Assembly: GCA_037447655.1 (NCBI GenBank)
Contig: JBBHKE010002360.1
Span: 1 to 41,529 of the forward strand
Reading direction: 5' to 3'
From: Zygnema cylindricum
Lineage: Eukaryota; Streptophyta; Zygnematophyceae; Zygnematales; Zygnemataceae
Length of the DNA stretch: 41,529 nt
The notes beneath the pieces were generated by a model that had not been told where the DNA came from, searched no databases, and was given only the letters and a program-made list of their open reading frames with translations. Position numbers and translations under genes: made by a program. Below are positions 34,301 to 41,529 of the stretch, in pieces. How positions within the stretch are numbered: the first letter of the stretch is position 1; each line of letters opens with the position of its first letter.

Positions 34301-34870
34301 GCGATTCATCCTTTGTAAAGTTGCCATAAGATGCTTGGCTCACAACCAGAGGGACTGTGATAATTCCACCCACCTGGAGACACAATTGTACACATTTCAG
34401 AAACTAAATTAAAACACACTATTTTTATTTGTAAAGCAACAACTTCCTTTAAAAACAAAAACAACAAAAACTTTTGGAACTTCAGGCCTCCCATTGAAGA
34501 GCAAAAAATAAAATCATAACAGTAAAGCATGTTCCCATTCCCTCTCTTTCTCTCTCCTTCTCTTTCTCTAACTAAATTGCACTTTTTTCCTCTCCATGGA
34601 TTCCTTCAAAACATGTTGTCAATGAGTTAAAAAACAAATTAATTTGGGTAAACAAATTATTAGAGGCATAAACAAAAGAACCACACTAATTTTGGTACAT
34701 ACCATAGCCAAAGCATGTTGGGCACCCATAACGAGTGAGACAAAAAGGGAAAGTGGGTCATCTTTTTTAAACAAAGGAGGAGCTGGTTTGGGTTCTCCAC
34801 AAGGGAGTCTAGGGGTACATAAAAAAGTCCAATCGTAATTACCGATGACAAAATCCTTAATGGGTCCCAT
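25335..34870 (-). CDS. Nucleobase-ascorbate transporter (NAT/NCS2), UapA-like purine permease
   Basis: Fifteen exons in phase with GT-AG introns: 34870-34703, 34373-34298, 33302-33213, 32912-32862, 32087-31924, 31574-31469, 31008-30947, 28846-28700, 28244-28140, 27774-27653, 27050-26924, 26749-26695, 26557-26333, 25936-25697, 25519-25335; 640 residues. An in-frame TGA just upstream supports the ATG. The NAT signature QNNGVIALTR is at 459-468. GAQHALAM near residue 52 is the TM1 QH motif, and ECIGDVTAT at 407-415 is the TM8 region with conserved Glu and Asp. SMEIALAF-like segments and LFPPVVSG match fungal UapA and algal uric acid-xanthine permeases. It should be a plasma-membrane proton-coupled purine symporter; the substrate is inferred. 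Two Cys-rich loop insertions (129-183 and 308-360) are unusual. Introns hold transposons. The C-terminal tail is short. Confidence 0.93.
25979..26131 (+). mobile_element. CATAG-family MITE in permease intron 13, 153 bp
   Basis: Starts CATAGTTCAAAAGTAATTG, ends CACCTACTTTTGAACTATG. Perfect 8-bp duplication GTCCACAC at 25971-25978 and 26132-26139. It keeps the ATTGTATGGG / CAATATGGGTCTTAAGG part found at the ends of the longer copies. The smallest member seen. Confidence 0.93.
29397..30089. mobile_element. Nested hAT-like element, 693 bp
   Basis: Ends CAGGTCGCCAAA and the complement of CAGAGGTCGCAAA, with a perfect 8-bp duplication CCCACAGG at 29389-29396 and 30090-30097. Many copies of ACCGACCGT, in both orientations, lie near both ends (29430-29540 and 29935-30070), as expected for transposase-binding repeats. 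The sister copy at 1-679 has the uninterrupted site. No coding capacity. Confidence 0.9.
29638..29830 (+). repeat. Three tandem units of 62-67 bp inside the nested element
   Basis: Units at 29638-29701, 29702-29763 and 29764-29830 each begin TTTGTCGCGTTCCCT and end GTGTCAGATTTGCGACGC. The middle of each unit differs by small indels. Confidence 0.9.
32667..32690. repeat. Isolated TA-family terminus in permease intron 4
   Basis: TACACCGTATATTGTTATTA resembles the left ends of the TA-flanked MITEs. No opposite end was found within the intron, so it is a probable remnant. Confidence 0.3.
33785..34290. repeat. Pyrimidine block then purine block in permease intron 2
   Basis: A C/T-rich block (CCCTCTCC units) at about 33795-33905 is followed by a G/A-rich block (GGGAGA, GAAGAGG units) at 34020-34290. 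The two are complementary in type and could pair in the transcript. The open frames on both strands here are low-complexity shadows. Confidence 0.7.
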
Positions 34871-35178
34871 GGTTCACTCCTCAATTTCCCTTCTAAAAAA
34901 AATAATTTGAAAAAACAATCAATAGATTGCTCAAAAAGTGTGGGGAAAATAGTTACCCTTGAGTCCTAGAGGTTTTCTCTAGAAAACCATACCAATGTAG
35001 CTTAGACAATGAGCTACTGGGATTATAAGAATGTTCAAATAAAATATAAAATACACAGAGAGTTTTTTTTGTCATATCCACAAAATTGGGACGACAAACC
35101 AAAAATAGTGTGTGTCAAAATGTGGTGAGAGTATACTGAGAGAACGGACCAACACCTGACAAAACTCTTACAGCGAAA

Positions 35179-35204
35179 ATTGGCCCAAGGTTGACGTGAT
35201 TGGC
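35179..35204 (-). promoter_or_regulatory. Two CCAAT-type motifs upstream of the permease
   Basis: On the gene's strand CCAAT occurs at about 35203-35199 and 35183-35179, some 310-330 bases before the start codon, with TGACGT between them on the plus strand. Suggestive of a promoter only; the transcription start is unknown and there may be an untranslated first exon. Confidence 0.25.
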
Positions 35205-36580
35205 TGGAACACAACTTAATTCGACATATTTGATTGACTGAAAAGTACGCACGAAGATTCAGCGAGAGAAAGTACAGTTATGCGGAACTGTTTGTTACAT
35301 ATGTACGGAAATGGGCGCGGAAACTCGAAAGCACGAATCGCCGTCCGATCGCGCAACCTTGGCTCTTCGATGTGACAAATCTTACCGTTAAGAAGAAAAA
35401 TAGAAAGATGACGAGATGATCGAACGGCGGGGAAGGCTTCAAGGATTGGGCGGTAACAGAGTCAGATTGTGTCGGTGAGCATAGACACGTGTGTGCGATT
35501 TTTCCTTGAAAGGATATTTTTTTGGAAAGAAACAAGACGCGGAAGTGGGAGTGCTGATGACGGGCAATGTCCTTTGGAAAAAAAAAATGTAAGGTAAAAA
35601 ATTTGTCGGAACATACTTTTTTTGCGGTCGATTTGTTAAATTTTAAGAAACGTACCAAAAAAAGTTTATTTTTTTGGGGCTTTTAGCGTCCCGACAGCGT
35701 AACACATTCAAATATGTTTTGACGGAAATTTCATCTTAAATAATAAATGTGTCGAAGGTTGGTTTTTGGTGCGAAAAAAAAATCCAAAATTTCTCAATTT
35801 GCCTTTCGAAAAGGCACTAATTTTTGTTTTTCGACACTACTTTTTTTTGTCCTCGGAACATGTTCCGTCATCCCCCTTGCCGCTGACCCGTTTTCAAAAC
35901 GCAATCCTCTGTCCGTACCATCACATTGATGAATTCTACGGATCTGCCAATTTGTCGTTATGTACTGCCAAAGCACCACTATAGGCTCGCGTTGCCATCA
36001 CGTGATATTGAAAATTTTCTATTGGCCGAAAAAATGTAGTACTACCATGTGATCTGCCACAAAAATCTTCAGCCAAGTTTCAAACTAGAACCAGGTTTGG
36101 CCACGTGGCACAAAATCCTGACAGGAAGTGCGAATTTGGTGAGCATCGCGACAGTTTCAAATGTCGAAGTCGGTTGACCTAACCGCCCATTGCGACAGAG
36201 TGTGTCGCTATTTCTAAAGTACAAGTTTATGTACTGCACTGTACTGTTTGTTGAGGTTGGATTGCTGTACTTCTAGATCTCTTCGTACTTTTTTTTGTAG
36301 AATCAGCAGTTTGATTGGAGGATGATGCACGTGTAGATTCGTATTGATTCGTAATATATTTGTATACTCCATTCTGGTGCATGGGGAATTATCGTACGCA
36401 GAAATCACGTTATGCTCAACGTTACAATACAGGTAAGTTTCGTTAGTTTTCTCGCCCGTGGAGTGAAAGGTGTGAAACCCTCTTTCACACCGCGAAATGC
36501 CCCGTTCCTTTCACACTCCTACAGAAATGACAAAGTGATTCTACATCGCCAATATTTACAGTGTATCTTTAGTGTGTACC
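35205..36580. other. Intergenic, nothing recognised
   Basis: Frames of 60 to 126 codons occur on both strands without recognisable domains or splice context. No repeat ends were identified. Confidence 0.4.
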
Positions 36581-36675
36581 CATAGTTCAAATGTGCGAAC
36601 TAAACGCGTATTATTTTAGAATATAGTACGGGATGCCACATATAGTGTTAACAAATTTCGCACATTTGAACTAAC
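36581..36675 (+). mobile_element. Short MITE with CATAGTTCAAATGTGCGAA ends, copy 1
   Basis: About 95 bases with 17-19 bp inverted ends (CATAGTTCAAATGTGCGAA and TTCGCACATTTGAACTA). Nearly identical to 37284-37378. No clear target duplication. The first 11 bases of the ends are shared with the CATAG family. Confidence 0.75.
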
Positions 36676-37283
36676 ATAAAATAAATATAAATAGCTGACT
36701 TTTTTTACGGATATGTACGGAATAAAACGGGCAATATGCGTCGCACTTATTGGTACTTTATGTTCAGTGAACTGAACAGAAATACCACGGAAGTTGTACG
36801 TTATATAATCGAAAATGTACGGACATTTTCGAAAAGAGACGTTGAACGTCACAATAATTTCGCGCGTTCAGTTTGAAATTTGTACGGGCGTCTTCTTCAA
36901 TTTTCTTTGAAAGAAGACGCCATGGAACAGAGACGAAATTGCTAAAATTGCTATCTTCGTAGCATTCGAACCCGGGTACGTTAACTGCGAAGCATATCCT
37001 AAGGTGAACGTCAGGACTACCATTTGGTAAAGTCGTTCCGTTATCACAAAAATTGTGATAAAAGTTTAAAGAGTTTATTTTTTTACCGCTCATTAAACGG
37101 GAAAAACTTGCAAACTGCGTTATATGTAATAGTTTTTTGTTTTTTTATGTACGGAATAGTACGGAAGGAAATTCATTAACGATTTTTTGCGATTTGATCA
37201 AAAGGTTCAATGCGTTTGTTACGTATAATTCGTCACGTACGGTACGTTCGCACTAATCGCCGTGAACAACTATGGTGTATACC
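36676..37283. other. Between the two short MITEs; hairpin at 36886-36920
   Basis: A 109-codon minus-strand frame (37093-36764) has no recognisable domain. A GC-containing hairpin is visible: GGCGTCTTCTT pairs with AAGAAGACGCC across about 13 bases. Confidence 0.35.
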
Positions 37284-37378
37284 CATAGTTCAAATGTGCG
37301 AACTAAACGCGTATTATTTTAAAATATAGTACGGGATGCCACATATAGTGTTAACAAATTTCGCACATTTGAACCAAC
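37284..37378 (+). mobile_element. Short MITE with CATAGTTCAAATGTGCGAA ends, copy 2
   Basis: Differs from 36581-36675 at only a couple of positions over its length. Flanks GGTGTATAC and GGTGTAGGT are a possible imperfect duplication. Confidence 0.75.
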
Positions 37379-37414
37379 GGTGTAGGTGCACTATTTTTGA
37401 ACCAAAGTTACTAA

Positions 37415-38665
37415 GGGTGAAGTTCCATTAGACGAAAAGTGAGGTTGTTTACAGAAATTCGGACATCTCCGTACTATGACGTACCTCTTATTTTGTTTTT
37501 ATAAAGAAAACAACGTTACAGAGAATCTTGCCAATATTCTCCAGAAGTCTGGGAATTAAAAATGACCGTTGGATATGTTTTCGTGAAGCATTCGCTTCGA
37601 AATTTTCGAGGTACATCACCAATTACAGAAAAAATTGAGCCGCGACACGCTGGATAATGAGAATACGTGTCAAGATGGCAACCAACGGAAATCAAAAAAC
37701 CCTGCACGATAACGATATACGCATTCAAAAATCCAACAAAAAATACAAACGAAATGTCGTAACGCACTTTCGTCACGCTATTTCTGTCAACGCTCATTCG
37801 TCACGCGAATTAAAACAAAAAAACCTTTAAAAAAATGAGGTGGTATGTAACAAGGCGTTAGCAAAGAGTACAAAACATAGTTCAAAAGTGGCGTTTCTAT
37901 TGTAGGTCTTTTGTAGGCGCCTTTATCGTAAGTTGTGTTATGGGCTTTTCATGTGATCTTCTTAAATCGTTACTTTGATCAGCGACCGTCCGATCGTCCA
38001 AATGTGACGATACGTCCATGCTGAAAAAATCAGCATGGCGCGATGCACGGCGGCCGACCATATTGAAAATCTGTACTTTTTGGCTTTCACCAATTGGCAG
38101 ATTCTCTACGAGCGACAGTGGTACTGTACCGTACAGTACTGCGAATTGTTACCATTACAACCACGCGAAACAACAAATAGGATTGTACCACGTGTCTCTT
38201 TTTATTACATCAAAATTGGAACATGACAAAGCCAATCAAAACTCAAGTCACTCAACGGCTCACGATCTTATACAACAAAAATCGACGATCAATTATCGTT
38301 GTCACCAGAGACGAATGCGACTACAATGCTTTCCCCTTTTAGAAAAAAGGGCAAAGCAAAAATGAGGTGGTATCTAACAAGGCGTCAGTAAAGAGTACTA
38401 AAGTTGTGTTGCACGATGACCTGGTAAGCACGTACATGGTACGCAAATGAAGATATTTGGTCGGTGTAAAAACCATTGACGATTTCCAATATCAAATATA
38501 GAGTTACGTGGCACCATCCTTTTTAGGGTTTTCAATATAGAGTTACGTGGCACCACTCTTCTATTAACACGTGGATTACAGACTGCGCAATGGAACTTCG
38601 TTCAAATTGTAGCATTCTGTAATGTTGGCCGTACAATTACAGAATCTCCTAATGGAACTTCACCC
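37415..38665. mobile_element. Harbinger/Tourist-like element, TAA target site, 1251 bp
   Basis: Ends GGGTGAAGTTCCATTAG and its complement CTAATGGAACTTCACCC, each bordered by TAA (37412-37414 and 38666-38668). Inside are a truncated CATAG MITE, a 41-bp direct repeat (37831-37871 and 38358-38398) and a 21-bp repeat (38497-38517 and 38535-38555). A 93-codon minus-strand frame (37797-37516) is unrecognised and shows no transposase motif. Confidence 0.6.
37876..38009 (+). mobile_element. Truncated CATAG-family MITE
   Basis: Starts CATAGTTCAAAAGTGGCG and follows the 6867 and 23757 copies through GATCGTCCAAATGTGACG, then stops at about 38009. It is followed at about 38015-38037 by a hairpin, CCATGCTGA / TCAGCATGG. 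The other end is missing. Confidence 0.75.
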
Positions 38666-38668
38666 TAA

Positions 38669-40160
38669 TAATCACATTTTTTAACTTGTTAAGAGAATGT
38701 AAGGAACCACGTCGAGACACAAAAAAATAGATGTTTTGATTTACAAACAATTTGAGACGTCAACACATAAACTGGTAGTCCAATCTTGGCAATAGCTATC
38801 AGCGTTAATCACAACAACATTTAGAAAGTAATCAGGCTAAGCGGCAATGTGCATATAACTTATATATATGAAGGCTAAAAAATGGCTAAAATTTTTACTT
38901 GGTGGTGGGATCTCGTAACATTAGCAGGTAACTGAAATACAACATTGAAAGGTACATGGAATATGCTATCTAAATAAAGGATGGCAATGCTATTTGATAT
39001 ATGTTGCAAAGCTATTGCAAGTGTTATGTTCACTTCTTTCATTGTGAATGAATGTTGTCGGGTATCTTTAGTCCGTGGCCGTGTTTTGCACGCCGATCAA
39101 TTAAATGTCTCGACCTTCATAATACAACAATCATATGGTGGAAATACACTTTCATAGTGATGCCCATGATGATTCAACCCTATTTGAGTTCGTTGCAATA
39201 TACTATAATCGTTATCAGAGTCAAAAAATTGTTAATGTAGGGTATGCATAAATGTTTTTGTTATAATTTACTTCCAAACAAAGTTCCAGTTGTTGAACCA
39301 TTAGCGTTAAGAAAAAAACAAAACAAGAGCTTCACTGACGTTATTTTATGCCCACAAGTAGAAAAAAATGTCATCGACTCAATGTAATAACGATTGATGC
39401 TGATTTCTCCATTGGTGACAGATGTTGTTTCGTTTTGGCTATTTTCTATACAAATGAAACAAATCAGTGGGACGAGCTGAAGTAGTGAGGAGCCACATCA
39501 TCTTTTATGTACTCTAATACCCGATTTATCATTGGAATGGTGGCCAGGTTTTAAAGCTTCTCAACTTGGTAAACCGGTATTTCAACTTACTAGGTGATGT
39601 GACTAGGTCTACGCTCATGTTTAGCTCCATAAAACCATTTGCTTTTTGTTAGAGTCACATTTTTTTTTTTTTTACCTTGGGCCAAAATAACTACATTTCC
39701 AATTAATATCAATGCTCATAGCAATAGTTCTGTCGCAACTTTGTTTGACCAAAAATCATAAATTATTATTTCATAAATTAATATTCGCCTTGTTTTTGTT
39801 TCGTTCTTTGTTTTTTTTTTTGTTTTCTTTTCTTCGAATTTGCTGAAAAGCGATGATTATGGCATAAACCATGTTGTTAGAAAATGAAACAACCACGAAA
39901 GTCTAAGTGAGTTTTTTTTTTTTTTAAGTTGTTGTTATACATATGTAAAAGTTTAATCTCAGTATAATTGACAAAGTAACAAGCACAACACTCTTCACAA
40001 AATAAGACAAAAATATTTTTAGGAGAAAAAGACAGAAAAACATCAAGAAAACGTCAAATTGTCGTGGGTTAGTACTTCAAAAACAACTTGATCAACAGCT
40101 TAGCATGGGTTAAAGATAGAAAGAAGGATCTTCTTCACATGTGAAAACCTGTAAAAATAT
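38669..40160. other. Intergenic, nothing recognised
   Basis: AT-rich DNA with homopolymer runs. A 62-codon plus-strand frame at 39052-39240 is not supported by anything else. Confidence 0.45.
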
Positions 40161-40590
40161 TAGTGTTATGTATCGCATCAAAACTTATCGCGATAAAACC
40201 GATTCTGATAGTTATCGATTACCGAACGGTGGGGTCCCAAAATATCGCTCCAGAACCAGCGGATTTTTTATCGCCGATACGTGTAAAAAATATGGTATAC
40301 CATATCATAATACTTTACATTATATTGTATTATATTTTACACATTATATATTGTGGCATGCCACGTATGGCAAATCCATTCTTTACTTCCGTACAAAAAT
40401 ATTCGTCTAAGCCATACAACTATCGCCTATAATTATCGGGCACAATAGTTATCGGTAATTCATCAAAATCTATCAATTTTTCCTCCCGGTAATTCCATTA
40501 ACAATATACCGGGCCAATATATCGATTATCGTTAGGTAAAAAAAAGGTGCATATTGGTTATCGGCAAATGGTTACCGATACACAACATTA
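40161..40590. mobile_element. Small TATCG-rich inverted-repeat element, 430 bp
   Basis: Ends TAGTGTTATGTATCG and the complement of TAATGTTGTGTATCG. Many TATCG/CGATA motifs lie inside both ends. The terminus resembles that of the 29208-30760 hAT-like element (TAGTGTTGGGTATCG), so it may be a diverged relative. The flanks AAAAATAT and AGAAAACT match only partly. Confidence 0.5.
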
Positions 40591-40721
40591 AGAAAACTGT
40601 AAACACATGTAAATAACATGAACAAAATATATAAACACATAAAAACATGATAAAACATATACAAACATATAAAAAGATGAAAAGCACGAGTAAAAGCACA
40701 TAAGCCTCCTTCAATTTTTCA

Positions 40722-41416
40722 TCATGCATACTCTACAAAATCACAACCGTCCCAAGCAATCAAATAAACGTTTAGACTGAGAGAATCTCTCAATCCTCTC
40801 AAGGCTTCTTGAGAAGTCATTCGAATGATGTCGTCAAAACCTTCCGTCGTCAAATGAGGAAAAAACGTCCTTACGAGCTCAAATTTGACCGTTTTTGAGT
40901 CAAATTTAACTATTTTTGAGTGAAATTTGACCGTTTTTGAGTCAAATTTGACCGATTTTGAGCCCCGGATCCATGACTTTGTCCCACTGATTTGAGAAAA
41001 ATTACGAGAAAAGTTAAATTTCTTTCGTGGTTCATCGATACCGACACGATTAAAATCGTCGGTTCGGAAACAGTTCACATTCGAATCGATTTTATTTTCA
41101 CAAATACCGAAAGTATCGAAATTCAAAGTTTTAAGCTTCCATAGAGTCGTCCCCGGAGTGATCAATACTTTTAAAACTTTTTTATTTTCTTTTTTATTAT
41201 TATTTTCACTTTTTTGCCCGAGAAAAACCGAATTGTTTTCTTTAAAACCGATATTATTTGTGTGATTCGTCCCAGAAAGAGGATCTTCGTTACGGAAATT
41301 AGAAGAATCCAAACAATTCGGTTCCGTAATAGTTTTGTGGCACGGAAAAATTACGGAACGGAGATCTTCCATAGAACCTCCGCCCAAATCAATAATAGAG
41401 ATGTTAAACTCCTTTC
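40722..41416 (-). CDS. 3' terminal exon of an unidentified gene
   Basis: A 695-base exon open from a strong acceptor (TTTGTTTTCTTTACAG ends at 41417) to a TGA at 40724-40722. It gives 230 residues and needs one base from an upstream exon outside the window. It begins KEFNISIIDLGGGSMEDL. Residues near 135-165 hold four 7-residue repeats of the type SKTVKFD, from a 21-bp DNA repeat. The C-terminus is more ordered: TTEGFDDIIRMTSQEALRGL, later LIAWDGCDFVEYA. The middle is rich in N, K and S and probably disordered. I do not recognise the family. Length, splice site and phase support a real exon. Confidence 0.6.
40878..40965 (-). repeat. Four in-frame 21-bp repeats in the unidentified exon
   Basis: Units near TTTTTGAGTCAAATTTGACCG on the plus strand, each encoding a heptad such as SKTVKFD, SKIVKFD or SKTVKFH on the minus strand. 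Unit length is a multiple of three, so the reading frame is kept. Confidence 0.85.
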
Positions 41417-41489
41417 CTGTAAAGAAAACAAAAAAAACTAAACAAATCGAACATAGGAACTAAAGCTAAATAAAGAAAAAAGTTTTCTC

Positions 41490-41529
41490 TGTACTCTCCC
41501 ACTCCCTCTCCCTCTCCCTCTCCCTCTCC
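41490..41529 (-). repeat. CCCTCT tract at the window edge
   Basis: (CTCCCT)n on the plus strand, that is (AGGGAG)n on the strand of the unidentified gene, within the intron before its last exon. It is cut by the window edge. Confidence 0.85.

Noticed and set aside
36945-36985. tRNA-like B box (GGGTTCGAATGC on the minus strand)
   Set aside because: The flanking bases do not form a T-stem and there is no acceptor stem or A box at the right distance.
37516-37797. 93-codon minus-strand frame with hydrophobic segments
   Set aside because: No recognisable family, no splice context, and it lies inside a transposon-like element; kept only as a remark there.
1-41529. CRISPR arrays, prokaryotic operons, phage or plasmid functions
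   Set aside because: Spliceosomal introns, a cytosolic ribosomal protein gene and eukaryotic transposons rule out a prokaryotic reading; no spaced identical repeats were seen.

Overview
The window is nuclear DNA of a eukaryote, most likely from the green lineage. The clues are a WRKY-type transcription factor domain, a telo-box (AAACCCTAA) in front of a ribosomal protein gene, degenerate TTTAGGG / TTTTAGGG tracts, and a fungal/algal-type (UapA-like) purine permease. A streptophyte alga or an early-diverging land plant would fit; this is inference and I do not name a species. Genes are sparse, split by introns, and embedded in repeats.

Three gene models could be assembled exon by exon with canonical GT-AG sites and matching phases. 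(1) Plus strand, about 15385-18621: a WRKY-family protein whose signature heptapeptide reads WQMYGQK. (2) Minus strand, 22801-21089: ribosomal protein eS26 (RPS26) in two exons. (3) Minus strand, 34870-25335: a 15-exon nucleobase-ascorbate transporter (NAT/NCS2) of 640 residues with two unusual cysteine-rich loop insertions. A fourth gene is cut by the right edge: its 3' terminal exon is at 41416-40722 (minus), function unknown. A possible isolated coiled-coil exon sits at 2335-2427.

Much of the rest is non-autonomous DNA transposons, many with exact target-site duplications. They are: two hAT-like elements of one family (1-679, cut by the edge; 29208-30760), the second carrying a further hAT-like element (29397-30089); a family with CATAGTTCAAAAGTAGG ends and 8-bp duplications (3541, 6867, 23757, 25979, truncated 37876); a TA-flanked family (11060, 12965, 17636, 19892, 24340); two TAA-flanked Harbinger-like elements (9825, 37415); a long-inverted-repeat element (3446-5040) split by one of these MITEs; and a small TATCG-rich element (40161-40590). 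No transposase gene was seen.

Region by region: 1-3.4 kb is hAT remnant, CATATG-type microsatellite, a degenerate 11-bp repeat, purine/pyrimidine blocks and a telomere-like tract; 3.4-15 kb is transposon-rich with no recognisable gene; 15-18.6 kb is the WRKY gene; 19-25 kb is RPS26 with flanking MITEs; 25.3-34.9 kb is the permease; 35-40.6 kb is again transposon-rich; 40.7-41.4 kb is the last exon of an unknown gene. The genes have no evident functional link to each other.
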